Of a stretch of 64,000 nt of DNA, positions 1 to 8,962 are shown piece by piece. Source of the stretch: UBA2988 sp965237965 (GTDB lineage Bacteria; Gemmatimonadota; Gemmatimonadetes; Longimicrobiales; Gaopeijiaceae); the NCBI GenBank assembly GCA_965237965.1, contig CBDEGT010000003.1, positions 806,001-870,000 on the forward strand. The letters run 5' to 3'. The translations under genes were made by a program, and so were the position numbers. Under the pieces are notes generated by a model. That model was given only the letters and a program-made list of their open reading frames with translations, was not told where the DNA came from and searched no databases. Numbering within the stretch: the stretch's first letter is position 1; each line of letters begins with the position of its first letter.

Positions 1-1
1 G

Positions 2-229
2 GAGCGCCGCAACCTGGAATTCCTCATCGGGCTACGGAACAAGATCGAACACCGGAACCTCCCTGAGTTTGATCCGGGCCTCTATGGAGAATGTCAGGCT
101 TCCGTGCTGAATCTTGAGCACGTGCTTGTGTCCGAGTTCGGTCAGTCGTACGCCCTCGCCGAGCAACTGGCGGTGTCGCTCCAGTTCTCTGGGGTCGTGC
201 CGGCCGCGAAACGACGTGCTGCATTGTGA
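2..229 (+). CDS. C-terminal fragment of a DUF3644-like protein
   Basis: The reading frame enters from the left edge and ends at TGA 227-229, giving 75 residues. It contains NLEFLIGLRNKIEHRNLPEF followed by a GECQASVLNLEHVLV-type stretch and SLQFSGV. I recognise this as resembling DUF3644/HEPN-like proteins, in which RNKIEHR is the conserved R-x4-6-H-like element. The family is often found beside mobile or defence loci, but its role is not established. The protein ends sooner after SLQFS than I would expect, so it may be a truncated copy. The AT-rich stretch from 230 to 340 shows no gene. Confidence 0.5.
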   Translation, partial: ERRNLEFLIGLRNKIEHRNLPEFDPGLYGECQASVLNLEHVLVSEFGQSYALAEQLAVSLQFSGVVPAAKRRAAL

Positions 230-340
230 TTATATATACCTCTCGCAGAATCCGTATAACTATGCATTGTCCGCTCAACAATATGCAGTCCGGTATGTAG
301 GCTGTTCCGGGCTGTATAATCATGCGTAAAGGTTAGAGCC

Positions 341-1329
341 TCAGTCTGGGGTGATCGTCTCACCGTTCCAGTTCTCTGGGAATGGCCGGTAGGTGTCGTG
401 CGGGTAGGTTTGTAGTACGGGGGCATCGTCGAGTATCATCTGGGCGGTGGCGGTCCTCCCGGCTTCCAGGATGTCGATGTAATCCCATACCGCATCGATG
501 TGGATGCCGAAGTTCAGGGCCTTGCCGTTGGCAATGGTTGCATGGTTAACGGCGACGAGCCAGCCGTCGTGGTCGAACACCGGGCTCCCGCTTGTGCCCC
601 CGAGGTATCGAAGTTGTACTGGATCTCCACATGCGGGCCCTCCCCCGAGTCAATCAGCCTGAGGGCGCTGACGACGCCGTTCTTGAAGGTGGGGGTCGTC
701 ATCCTGCCCGCCCCTCCTGTGGCATTCAGTTCTCCTGGGAATCCCAACGTACCTATGGGCTGGCCGACGCTGAGATTGTCGGTGAACCGCCTGGGCAGAA
801 GGTCCAGAAGGGTGGGCAAAACCCCATCGATGTCCAGCAGTCCAACGTCCTCGGAGCGGGCCGTGTTGTCGTAGTCGGGATGCTTCCAATACTGGTCCAG
901 ATCGATGGCGTAGGTTTGGTCGCCGCCGATGGGGGTTTCGGCCCGAACGATGAAGAAGTGCGGGTCGGCGCCCCGCAGTTCCCGGGCGCGCTCGAGGGCG
1001 GCGTCAACGCAGTGCGCGTTCGTCCAGACCACGCTTGTGTAGTAGGCGGCGAAGCCGGTGCAGAACATGTAGTAATATCTTTTCCCGTCACGGTGTGTGT
1101 ACGAGTACAGAAGGACATACGTAGCCTCGTTGACGCGGTGCTCTTCCAGCACGTCTGCCCAGTTGAGCGGCTCGCCAGCAGGGCCTGCGGGTCCCGGCCG
1201 GCCGTCTTGCCCGTCCCGACCGTCCAGCCCAGCGGTTCCTCGGGAACCTTGGGGACCGGTGGGTCCGGTCTCGCCTACGCAAGCGACGATCAGCAGAGCA
1301 ACGAGTACAACGGATAGGTGGCGGCGCAT
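341..1329 (-). pseudogene. Collagen-like, trypsin-like serine protease lipoprotein, frameshifted
   Basis: The protein starts MRRHLSVVLVALLIVAC, a lipoprotein signal with the lipobox cysteine, then a short Gly-X-Y collagen-like run (GPTGPQGSRGTAG and onwards), then a chymotrypsin-fold protease. The catalytic His lies in TNAHCV and the Asp in EDVGLLDIDG. The Ser motif GTSGSPVFDHDGWLVAVNHA is present but in another frame: the upstream frame reads on as DTSGAQAGARC while the continuation to the stop at 341 lies one base over. The shift falls at a run of five C on the plus strand (597-601); six would restore one frame. Product predicted: outer-membrane or periplasmic serine protease of about 329 residues. 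Either a true frameshift or a homopolymer sequencing error is possible. An upstream start at 1515 would put 62 unlikely residues before the signal. Confidence 0.75.
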
Positions 1330-1549
1330 CGGGCGAGTCCCTTCGTGGTGGGGTTCGCCCCGGCTTTCTTTGATCGCCGAGACAGTCGCCAAACACCCGG
1401 TCCGTCTATGTAGGGTCCCGCCTATTTCCCAAGGCGAGGGTGTTGTATTCAGCGGGTGACCCGACGTCAAAGACGACGGACCTGGCGTTTGGCGTGAAGG
1501 CATCATACGATGCACCCAGCCGCCCCGGAAAGACGAACAGCCCCCGAAC

Positions 1550-1871
1550 TCACTCGCTTTCCTTCTCGATGTAGTCGAGCAACCACTGATCGAAATCGGG
1601 GTAGTCCGGCTCCTTCTTGGGCTTCATCCCATGTGTCGAACTGGTGCTTCCGGATTTTGTAAAGCGCCTCAGCCATCTTGATTGGGGCAGGACCACGGGT
1701 CCGGGGGCGTACCGTAAGGGAAGGCCAATTCCATACAACGATTGCTGTTAGCAACGCAACGCTGCCGATCGCGAACAGGCGCTCGCGACTTGAATCGGAA
1801 GGCCGGCGAGCACGGAGTGGCGAAGGTGTGGCAGGATGCGAAAGTGTCGTTGGACTACAGTGTCCGGACAT
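1550..1871 (-). pseudogene. Small single-TM hypothetical protein, frameshifted
   Basis: One frame gives a membrane segment (ERLFAIGSVALLTAIVVWNW) and then KMAEALYKIRKHQFDTWDEA. It then degenerates, while the next frame gives a plausible acidic C-terminus KKEPDYPDFDQWLLDYIEKE ending at 1550. The two join at about 1615-1622 by one base. I do not recognise the family. The 5' end overlaps the convergent-looking plus-strand gene at 1817-2233, and no good start codon is visible near the membrane segment, so the true N-terminus is uncertain. Confidence 0.4.
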
Positions 1872-2233
1872 ACTATACGAAATCCGGCATTACCTACCTG
1901 CACCGGACGATCACCCTGCCCGACGACGTGCGTGTCCGCGGGTCGCATTCCGTTACAATTGACGAACCCGGGAAGATACGGATCACTTTCTATCCTGCGG
2001 CTGTCGACCTTTGTCATGAGCGTTTCGAGAAGCTGAAGGATGCAATTCCGTTCGAAGCTGAGAAGCCGCCGAACGCACCTGCGACGCGTCGCGCTCCGAA
2101 TCAGTGGTATTGCCGCCTTAACGAGGGATCGTGGCACGACGGCAGAGCGCGTCTAATTGACTTTGTACGGGACGTGGAGGATGCTTGGCGCAAGCACGAT
2201 GACCCGGTGTCCGACGAGCCCGAAGGGCCTTAG
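1817..2233 (+). CDS. Hypothetical protein
   Basis: The 138-residue product begins with a GTG at VAKVWQDAK. The first 25 residues of the longer possible reading (start 1742) are arginine-rich and look non-coding, so I prefer 1817. The body has alternating beta-like segments (KVSLDYSVRTYYTKSGITYL, SVTIDEPGKIRITFYPAAVD) and a charged helical end (ARLIDFVRDVEDAWRKHDD). No signal peptide or membrane segment is visible. I do not recognise a family. Composition and lack of shadow-frame bias suggest a real gene, but the evidence is moderate. From 2234 to 2420 I see no gene. Confidence 0.45.
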   Translation: MAKVWQDAKVSLDYSVRTYYTKSGITYLHRTITLPDDVRVRGSHSVTIDEPGKIRITFYPAAVDLCHERFEKLKDAIPFEAEKPPNAPATRRAPNQWYCRLNEGSWHDGRARLIDFVRDVEDAWRKHDDPVSDEPEGP

Positions 2234-2420
2234 CTACCTCGCGTTCGTCGAACGGCGTGGAGCGCGATCAGGCCCCATGCCTCGGCACCATGAACAGCCT
2301 GCCCTTCGACTGGGCCGCGTACCTGGCCGACGAGAGCCGAGACCCGGAAGCCGGATCGGTCCGTTGATACGCCGCTCACAGCGGCGCTGGACGGCCTTCC
2401 CGCCAAGGGATCCATGGACT

Positions 2421-2510
2421 GGGAGCGACCCCCGGAGGGCGGGGGCCAGCGTGTGAAAACACGCCTGGCCCCGCGCCCGTAGCAGGCCCTCGGCCTGGGG
2501 GGTCGCTCCC
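2421..2510. mobile_element. 90-bp palindromic MITE-like element at the recQ break
   Basis: The ends are a perfect 13-base inverted repeat (GGGAGCGACCCCC at 2421-2433 and its complement at 2498-2510). A second internal stem, GGGGCCAGCGTGT against ACACGCCTGGCCCC with one bulged base, closes on an AAAA loop near 2457. The element is flanked on both sides by GACT (2417-2420 and 2511-2514), which fits a 4-bp target duplication. It carries no coding capacity. It sits exactly where the recQ homology begins, so it marks the break. Confidence 0.6.
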
Positions 2511-3677
2511 GACTTCCGCCCCGAATACCTGGCGTTGGGCTCAGCCCGAGCGCTGGTCCGCTGCCCGGTACTCGCTCTCACCGCGACCGCCACGCCCGCG
2601 GTCCGCGCCGAGATCGCGCGGGTGCTCGCACTCGACGATCCCGTCACCGTGGTGGGGAGCTTCGATCGGCCCAACCTGTCCTGGCACGTGCTTGAGGCGA
2701 AGGGTGCTGCAGCCAAGTACGCGGCGCTCGGCCGGCTCTTCCGGGAGCAGAGGGAGCCTGGCGGCTCGCTCGTGTACGCGGGTACGCGTCGCGCCGCGGA
2801 AGCCGTACGGGACCGGCTGGCGGGGCTCGGCCTGTGCGCCGAAGCCTACCACGCAGGGCTCGAGGCGACCGAGCGGGCACGTGTGCAGGATGCATTTATG
2901 GCTGGACGGGCGCCTCTGGTCGTGGCCACCAACGCGTTCGGCATGGGCGTGGACCGGGCCGACGTTCGTCTCGTCGTGCATTGGCAGCTGCCGGGGAGTC
3001 TGGAGGGTTACTACCAGGAGGCCGGGCGCGCGGGCCGCGACGGAGACCCCGCGCGCTGCGTGGCGCTGCACGATCCTGAAGACGCCGCCCTCCACCGCGG
3101 TTTCGTCGACCGGAGCCATCCGCACGGGGCGGTGCTCAGGCGGGTCCTCCGCGCGCTCGTGCATGCGGCTCGCCCTGGACGGGTCGCGCGGATCACGCTC
3201 ACCGACCTGGAGGTGCGCTGTGGGGGGATCCCAGCTGAGGCGTTGGCCGCCGCGCTTCGGGTCCTCGCGGAGTGCGAGCTGGTCCGGCCCCTCGTGCCGC
3301 TGCCCGATCCCTCCGATCCCGAAAGCTCCGGGACGCTGGCGTCGCGGACGCGCTCCCCTCCGCATCGGGACTTCGAGGAGGCCCTGCCCGAAGTGGTCGT
3401 CCACCTGCCCTCCCGGCGAGCCGACCTGGCCCACGCGGAGAGGCTGCGGGCGGGTGCCCTGGCCCGCATCGCCGCGGTGGCGGCTTACGCGACCGCGCCC
3501 GGATGCCGGAGGCGTCATCTGCTGGGCCACTTTGGCGAAGTGCATGGGGGCCGGGGCGAGGGCCCTGCTCCCGGCGAAGTGTGCTGCGACCGCTGCCTAG
3601 CGATGGCCGAAGCACTCCCGCGGAGCTTGGGAGGTCGCTTCTCCCTCCGGCAGGTGGTGCGTAGCTTCAGGACGTGA
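2511..3677 (+). pseudogene. recQ: ATP-dependent DNA helicase RecQ, N-terminus missing
   Basis: Homology starts at DFRPEYLALG, just after the position of the DEAH box, and continues through motif III (LALTATATP), motif IV (SLVYAGTRRAA), motif V (ATNAFGMGVDRADV) and motif VI (YYQEAGRAGRDG). A RecQ-C-terminal region and a zinc-binding-like cluster (GCRRRHLLGHFGE then CCDRC) follow. The Walker A and DEAH half, about 130 residues, is absent. Upstream DNA is a palindromic element and then unrelated sequence. A TTG at 2535 could start translation, but the product could not hydrolyse ATP. The stop overlaps the next gene's GTG by four bases, so the pair was an operon. RecQ unwinds DNA in recombination repair. 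Confidence 0.85.
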
Positions 3678-4894
3678 CGGCCAGCCCCTACATCACGGAC
3701 GAACATCGGAACTTCCAGGGCCGCGTCCGAGCGCTCGCATCGGCGCGGATCGCCCCGGCGGCGAAGGAGCTCGACGAGACCGGCACGTTCCCGTGGGAAA
3801 CGGTCCGGGCGCTGGCCGACGAGGGGCTGCTGGGCGTTCCCGTCCCACGCGAGCTGGGCGGGCTCGGCCTCGACTACCTGAGCTACATCCTCGCCGTGGA
3901 AGAGCTGGCGAAGCACGACGCCAGCCACGCCATCACCGTTTCCGCTCACACGACGCTCGGCACATCCCCGATCCTCGGTTTCGGGACCCGGGAGCAGCGG
4001 GAGCGTTGGGTCCCCATTCTTGCGGCCGGTCGCGTCCTGGGTGGCTTCGGGCTGACCGAGCCGGGAGCCGGGTCCGATGCGGTCGGGACCCGCACCCGGG
4101 CGGTGCGGGTCGAAGGTGGCTACCGGCTCTCGGGAGCCAAGATCTTCATTACCCATGCGGGGGTGGGGGAGGTCTTCACGGTTACAGCTGTAACCGATCC
4201 TTCCGGGGGAGCCGGGGGTATATCTGCGTTCGTAGTTACAAAACCTACCTCCGAACCGGAGGCGGCGGCGCGGGCCGGCTTCGGCGCACGCGGGGAGTTG
4301 CGCTATCTGGAAGGGGTGCGAGCGGGGAAGAAGGAAGACAAGATGGGCTGGCGGGCCTCCGACACGCGCGAGCTTCTCATGGAGGATGCGTTCGTCCCGG
4401 AGGAGAACCGGCTCGGGGCGGAAGGCGAGGGGTTCGTGAACTTCATGCGCACCCTCGACGCAGGCCGGATCGGGATCGCCGCGCTATCCCTGGGCTTGGC
4501 TCAGGGCGCCTTAGACGTTGCTCTTCGGTATACGGGCGGGAGGGTGCAGTTCGGTCGCAAGCTCCATGATTTGCAGCCGGTCCTGTTCCGGCTCTCGGAC
4601 ATGGCCACCGACATCGAGGCAGGGCGACACCTGACGTATTACGCCGCCTGGTTGAAGGATCGCGGCGAGCCGTTCACGAAGGAGGCGGCCATGGCGAAGC
4701 TCTTTTGTAGCGAGCTGGCCATGCGTGCGACCTTTCAGGCGATTCAGCTCTTGGGAGGAGTAGGGTACACCAGTGACTACCCGGTCGAGCGGATGGCGCG
4801 TGACGCCAAAGTTTGTGAGATCGGAGAGGGCACGAACGAAATCCAGCGCATCGTGATCGGACGGCACCTCCTGAAGGAGGCGTTCGGCAACTGA
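3674..4894 (+). CDS. Acyl-CoA dehydrogenase
   Basis: The 406-residue protein has the full three-domain ACAD architecture. The helical N-terminal domain contains LGGLGLDYLSYILAVEELAK. The central beta domain contains GFGLTEPGAGSDA, which contacts FAD and substrate. The C-terminal helical domain contains QFGRKLHDLQ and the catalytic-Glu region ending CEIGEGTNEIQR. Length is normal for the family. It oxidises acyl-CoA thioesters to trans-2-enoyl-CoA and passes electrons to ETF; chain-length or branched-chain specificity cannot be read reliably. The start GTG overlaps the recQ stop (GTGA), indicating translational coupling. A short CCCACCC/GGGTGGG hairpin follows the stop. Confidence 0.95.
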   Translation: MTASPYITDEHRNFQGRVRALASARIAPAAKELDETGTFPWETVRALADEGLLGVPVPRELGGLGLDYLSYILAVEELAKHDASHAITVSAHTTLGTSPILGFGTREQRERWVPILAAGRVLGGFGLTEPGAGSDAVGTRTRAVRVEGGYRLSGAKIFITHAGVGEVFTVTAVTDPSGGAGGISAFVVTKPTSEPEAAARAGFGARGELRYLEGVRAGKKEDKMGWRASDTRELLMEDAFVPEENRLGAEGEGFVNFMRTLDAGRIGIAALSLGLAQGALDVALRYTGGRVQFGRKLHDLQPVLFRLSDMATDIEAGRHLTYYAAWLKDRGEPFTKEAAMAKLFCSELAMRATFQAIQLLGGVGYTSDYPVERMARDAKVCEIGEGTNEIQRIVIGRHLLKEAFGN

Positions 4895-4903
4895 TGCGCC
4901 CGT

Positions 4904-4922
4904 CCCACCCACGAGGGGTGGG
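4904..4922 (+). terminator. Weak hairpin after acyl-CoA dehydrogenase
   Basis: CCCACCC (4904-4910) pairs with GGGTGGG (4916-4922) around a 5-base loop. No T-run follows, so it is at best a weak or Rho-assisted terminator. Confidence 0.3.
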
Positions 4923-5066
4923 CGGAACGAGCGAGTCGGGCTCCGGACCCCTGTTCGGATCGCCCGGGCGCGGACAGCCTCGTCCAACCGGCACCGGCCG
5001 GAGAACGGGTCTGGGGCGGCCCCGGCGGCGACGGACCGAAGCCGGCGTTGAAGAGCGAACTACATC

Positions 5067-6602
5067 TTGAAGCGCGAAATCCTGATCACGGCGACCCCCC
5101 ACGAATCGTGGGTGGCGCTGCTCGAGGACGACAGCCTGGTCGAGCTCATGTTCGACCGCCCCGACGAGGTTCGAATCGTCGGTGACATCTACCTCGGCAA
5201 GGTCGATGCGGTGTTGCCCGGGATCCAGGCGGCCTTCGTCGATATCGGGGCCGAGAAGGCCGGCTTCCTCCACGCGTCCGACCTCGCGGTCGACGAGGAC
5301 GATGAGGAGGGTGGGAACGGTGACGCGGGCGGCAACGGCCGCAGGGCGCGCAAGCTCCTGTCCATCCAGGATCAGGTGAAGAAGGGCGACACCATCCTGG
5401 TCCAGGTCACCAAGGAGGCGATCGGGACCAAGGGTCCGCGGATCACCGCCCAGGTTTCCATGCCCGGCCGGTTCCTCGTCTATATGCCCGGCTCTTCGCA
5501 CGTCGGGGTCAGCCGCAAGATCGAGGGACGCGAGGAGCGGGCACGCCTGCGCGGCATGGCCAAGGAAATCCTCCCCTCCAACGCCGGCGCCGGGATGATC
5601 GTGCGCACGGTCGGGGAAGAGGTGACGCAGAAGACGCTCGAACGCGAGTTCAAACGGCTCCACGAGCAGTGGAAGAAGATCCAGCGGCGTGCGCAGTCAC
5701 AAAGGGCCCCGGCGCAGGTGCATCGCGAGGCGAAGCTGATCAGCGGGATCATCCGTGATCTCTTCAGCGACAAGTTCGACCGGCTGGTGGTGGACTCGAA
5801 GGAGATCCACCACGAGATCACCCAGTACGTTCGGAACGTCGATCCCGATCTTCTGGAACGGGTGCAGCTCTACCAGGATCCGGTACCGCTCTTCGACAGG
5901 CACAAGGTCGAGGACGAGATTCAGACCGCGTTCCAGCGGCGGGTGAATCTCCCATCGGGTGGCTACGTGATTATCGAGCCTACCGAGGCGCTCGTCTCGA
6001 TCGACGTCAACACGGGTCGCTACACCGGCAGGAAGGATCCCGAGCACACGATCCTGCGCACCAACCTGGACGCCGCGCGTGAGATCGCGAAGCAGCTCCG
6101 CCTCCGCGACGTGGGCGGCATCATCGTGGTGGACTTCATCGACATGGAGTCTCAGGGCAACCGGGACCGGGTGCTGCAAGAGCTGAAGAGCCACCTGGGT
6201 CGGGACCGGGCACGCACCAAGGCGTTCGAGGTGTCCGAGCTCGGGCTGATAGAGATGACCCGTCAGCGTGTGCGGCCCTCGCTCTTCCAGTCCCTGACCG
6301 AGGCGTGCGAGCACTGCGGTGGTTCGGGGCGGGTGTACACGCCCGCGACCGTGATTCGGCGCATCGAGCGCAGCCTGAAGCGGGCGGCGGCCTCGAAGGA
6401 GGAGCGGAGCCTAGTGGTGCGGCTACACCCGGAGGTGGCGCTGCAGGTGCTCGAGGACGAGCCGGATTTCCTGCGGCGCTTGGGGAAGAAGACCCAACTC
6501 GCCCTCGACCTCCGGGACGACCCCCTCCTGCGTCAGGACGAGTTCCGCCTGTTGTCCGGGCCCGCGGAGACCGACGTCACGGCTAAATACGCGACTCGCT
6601 AG
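5067..6602 (+). CDS. rng: Ribonuclease E/G family protein
   Basis: The 511-residue enzyme belongs to the Rne/Rng endoribonucleases that process rRNA and decay mRNA in the cytoplasm. The start is TTG at 5067, chosen because MKREILITATPHESWVALLE is the canonical RNase G beginning. An S1-like RNA-binding domain spans about residues 37-125, with an acidic insert (VDEDDEEGGNGD). The catalytic aspartates are visible in ALVSIDVNTGR and IIVVDFIDM, and the zinc-link-like CEHCGGSGR follows. The long C-terminal scaffold of RNase E is absent, which favours RNase G. Placing it directly before rplU-rpmA is a widespread arrangement. No clear terminator separates it from rplU 123 bases later. Confidence 0.93.
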   Translation: MKREILITATPHESWVALLEDDSLVELMFDRPDEVRIVGDIYLGKVDAVLPGIQAAFVDIGAEKAGFLHASDLAVDEDDEEGGNGDAGGNGRRARKLLSIQDQVKKGDTILVQVTKEAIGTKGPRITAQVSMPGRFLVYMPGSSHVGVSRKIEGREERARLRGMAKEILPSNAGAGMIVRTVGEEVTQKTLEREFKRLHEQWKKIQRRAQSQRAPAQVHREAKLISGIIRDLFSDKFDRLVVDSKEIHHEITQYVRNVDPDLLERVQLYQDPVPLFDRHKVEDEIQTAFQRRVNLPSGGYVIIEPTEALVSIDVNTGRYTGRKDPEHTILRTNLDAAREIAKQLRLRDVGGIIVVDFIDMESQGNRDRVLQELKSHLGRDRARTKAFEVSELGLIEMTRQRVRPSLFQSLTEACEHCGGSGRVYTPATVIRRIERSLKRAAASKEERSLVVRLHPEVALQVLEDEPDFLRRLGKKTQLALDLRDDPLLRQDEFRLLSGPAETDVTAKYATR

Positions 6603-6725
6603 TGCGCGTGGCTGAACCATCGCCCGGGGGGGTGGGGTCAGCTTGACCACGTCGCGCGATCTCGCGAAGTTTCTCGGCTCGCACGCTGTTGATTCCCGGA
6701 CAAGCTCCCCGACCCAGACCCGATC

Positions 6726-7037
6726 ATGTACGCCGTATTCCAGACGGGTGGAAAGCAGTTCCGGGCGGAGCCCGGCGACCGGCTCCGCGTGCCCTGCCTC
6801 CCGGCCGATCCCGGTGACACGGTCACCTTCGAGCGGGTCCTGTTGGCTTCGAACGGCTCCGACGTCTCCGTGGGTGCCCCTCTTGTGGACGGGGCCAGCG
6901 TGACCGCCGAGGTCCTCGGGCACGGCCGGGACAAGAAGGTCGTGATCTTCAAGCGTAAGCGACGCAAGGGCTACCGGGTCAAGAAGGGACACCGCCAGGG
7001 GTTCACCGAGGTTCGCGTGAGCCAGGTCGTGCTCTGA
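6726..7037 (+). CDS. rplU: 50S ribosomal protein L21
   Basis: The 103-residue protein starts MYAVFQTGGKQFRAEPGD and carries the C-terminal L21 signature KRKRRKGYRVKKGHRQGFTEV. Length matches the family. It binds 23S rRNA in the large subunit. It lies 23 bases before rpmA, forming the near-universal rplU-rpmA operon, with the RNase gene upstream. Confidence 0.98.
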   Translation: MYAVFQTGGKQFRAEPGDRLRVPCLPADPGDTVTFERVLLASNGSDVSVGAPLVDGASVTAEVLGHGRDKKVVIFKRKRRKGYRVKKGHRQGFTEVRVSQVVL

Positions 7038-7060
7038 GCGGCCGGTAAGGGAGACTCAAC

Positions 7061-7315
7061 GTGGCTCACAAGAAGGCCGGCGGCTCGAGCCGGAACGGCC
7101 GGGACAGCAACCCCCAGCATCTGGGCGTCAAGCGCTACGGCGGCCAGCACGTCACCTCCGGTTCGATCCTGGTCCGCCAGAAGGGGACCAAGTTCCACCC
7201 CGGACGGAACGTGAAAATCGGCCGGGACGACACGCTGTTTGCGGTGGCCGACGGCGTCGTGCGGTTCGAGACCTTCCGCGGCCGAAAGGCCATCTCGGTC
7301 TACCCGCCGGCCTGA
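7061..7315 (+). CDS. rpmA: 50S ribosomal protein L27
   Basis: The 84-residue protein starts with GTG and reads MAHKKAGGSSRNGRDSN, then LGVKRYGGQHV and GSILVRQKGTKFHPG, all diagnostic of L27. The basic N-terminal arm reaches the peptidyl-transferase centre. It has no cleavable N-terminal extension of the Firmicutes type. GGGAG lies upstream as a ribosome-binding site. A strong terminator hairpin follows at 7368. Confidence 0.98.
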   Translation: MAHKKAGGSSRNGRDSNPQHLGVKRYGGQHVTSGSILVRQKGTKFHPGRNVKIGRDDTLFAVADGVVRFETFRGRKAISVYPPA

Positions 7316-7367
7316 CCTCCCGCCAGGTGCCGGTCCCACAACCGACACTTCTAGCGAACAGAACCCG

Positions 7368-7394
7368 AAGGTCCGCCACCTCCCGGCGGACCTT
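7368..7394 (+). terminator. Intrinsic terminator of the rplU-rpmA operon
   Basis: AAGGTCCGCC (7368-7377) pairs perfectly with GGCGGACCTT (7385-7394) around a 7-base loop, and TTCTCC follows. The stem contains ten pairs. Confidence 0.75.
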
Positions 7395-7616
7395 TCTCCG
7401 TTCCGGGACGTAAGACCTCCTGGGTCAAACACCCTCCCGGTCCCCGGACTTACCCCGTATCTTGGGGCTGGAGCCGGGTCCACCGCCACCGGCAGTACCT
7501 GGAGCCCCGGCCGCGGTCTCGCTCCTTTCTCCCCATTCCGATGTCCCCGGGTAGGCGTGTGCTTCCGGGGTGGGGAGCGAGCGGTAAGCGGGGGATCAGG
7601 TCAAGGAGGTGCGGCG

Positions 7617-8648
7617 ATGAGCGAAAAACCATCCGGGCGCGCGAGCGGACCCGCTCCGTTGCCGATCGGGCGCGCAGTCGAAGCGCCCCTGGGTGGGCAT
7701 GGCCGAATCGGCCGGGCCCGCCTCGTGCGTGATGCGGGTAGTCTCATGGTCGTGGCCGTCGGGGTCGCCTGTCTCGTCGCGTACCAGACCTGGGAGCCCG
7801 AGCTCGAGGTCTCCGATGCCGTGGACGTACCGGCACCTGTGCCTCCGGTCGAGCTGCCCATCGAGGTGAACGCCCGCGTCGTAAAGTGGATGCGGAGGTA
7901 CGTGACGGACGAGAAAGAGACGTTCCAGACCTTCCTTGCCCGGGAAGGACGGTTCGCCGGCCTGATCCGAGCGAAGCTGCGCGCGCGCGGCATGCCCGAG
8001 GACCTCCTCTACCTGGCCATGATCGAGTCCGGCTTCTCGCCGAAGGCGACCTCAACGGTTGCGGCGGCCGGCGTATGGCAGTTCATGCGCCCGACCGCTA
8101 GGCAGTTCGGCCTGCGCTTGGATCATTGGGTGGACGAGCGGCGCGACCCGGTCCGGGCGACCGACGCGGCCCTGGATTACCTGGAGTGGCTTCACCGCCG
8201 CTACGGCTCCTGGTACCTGGCCGCGGCCGCGTACAATGCGGGGCCCTCACGGGTCGATCGGGCTCTCAGGCGCCACGGTGGCGAGCAGAGCGGGGATGCG
8301 GACCTCTACTGGGACATCCTCGAGTACCTTCCGCGCGAGACGCGCGAGTACGTTCCGAGGATCCTGGCGGCTACGGCGCTTGCGCGATACGCCGAGCAAT
8401 ACGGCTTCCACGTGAAGCGGGCGGCTCCGTACGAGTACGATCGGGTGTGGGTACCGGGCGGGACCGCTCTCGCTGCGGTCGCCAAGATACTGAGGTTGGA
8501 GCGGTCGGTCATGCGGGAGTTGAATCCCCATCTGGTCCGGGGAATCACTCCGCCCGGTGCGGTCTACGGTCTGCGTGTGCCCCCGGGCACGACCAGCCTC
8601 GTGGTGGCGGCGCTCGGGAACCGGCCCCGCCCGATCATGGCCGACTGA
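7617..8648 (+). CDS. Membrane-bound lytic murein transglycosylase, MltD-like
   Basis: The ATG at 7617 is chosen because AAGGAGG lies six bases upstream; the frame is open further 5' but without coding character. A single membrane segment (SLMVVAVGVACLVAYQTW) follows a 40-residue cytoplasmic start. The SLT/goose-lysozyme-like domain contains LAMIESGFSPKATS, where the Glu is catalytic, then AAGVWQFMRPTARQFGL and AAAAYNAGPSRV. The C-terminus (VPGGTALAAVAKILRLERS to YGLRVPPG) resembles the LysM-like tail of MltD. It cleaves peptidoglycan glycan strands, leaving 1,6-anhydroMurNAc. It stands alone between a terminator and the convergent chorismate mutase. Confidence 0.9.
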   Translation: MSEKPSGRASGPAPLPIGRAVEAPLGGHGRIGRARLVRDAGSLMVVAVGVACLVAYQTWEPELEVSDAVDVPAPVPPVELPIEVNARVVKWMRRYVTDEKETFQTFLAREGRFAGLIRAKLRARGMPEDLLYLAMIESGFSPKATSTVAAAGVWQFMRPTARQFGLRLDHWVDERRDPVRATDAALDYLEWLHRRYGSWYLAAAAYNAGPSRVDRALRRHGGEQSGDADLYWDILEYLPRETREYVPRILAATALARYAEQYGFHVKRAAPYEYDRVWVPGGTALAAVAKILRLERSVMRELNPHLVRGITPPGAVYGLRVPPGTTSLVVAALGNRPRPIMAD

Positions 8649-8661
8649 ACACGGGAGCGGG

Positions 8662-8962
8662 CTAGTCGCGGTCCTCGCCGGTGGTCGGCCCCCAATGGGT
8701 CATGCCCTCCTGCTCGTAGCGCGATGATGCGCCAGATCACGTCGCGCACCAACTCCTCGTCCTCGCCCGCCTCACGAGCGAGCGCGGCGGCACGCCGAAC
8801 GACGGCCGCCTCACGGTTCGGGTCGAGCACGGGCATTCCCAGCTCCGATTTCAGGCGTCCAACCTCGAGTACGAGAGCGCGCCGCTCGCCGACGAGGCGC
8901 ACCAACTCGGCATCGAGCGCTTTGATCGCGGAGCGCAGCTCCGCCAGCCGCTTGCGACTCAC
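8662..8962 (-). pseudogene. Chorismate mutase, frameshifted near the C-terminus
   Basis: From a GTG at 8962 the frame reads VSRKRLAELRSAIKALDAEL, an AroQ-type chorismate mutase of the prephenate pathway to Phe and Tyr. It continues through RRALVLEVGRLKSELG and DPNREAAVVRRA, with the usual active-site Arg and Lys positions, to DVIWRIIA. After that the frame becomes RAGGHDPLG, whereas the neighbouring frame gives the typical ending YEQEGMTHWGPTTGEDRD and stops at 8662. The shift is at about 8718-8722. A one-base sequence error would restore an enzyme of about 100 residues; otherwise it is a recent inactivation. A nine-codon coupled leader lies directly upstream. Confidence 0.75.

Noticed and set aside
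2234..2420. Short frame MNSLPFDWAAYLADESRD before the palindrome
   Set aside because: Too short, no ribosome-binding site, and unrelated to the RecQ N-terminus.
7239..7616. Open frame upstream of the lytic transglycosylase
   Set aside because: It has no coding character, crosses the L27 terminator and precedes a well-placed ribosome-binding site at 7601-7611.
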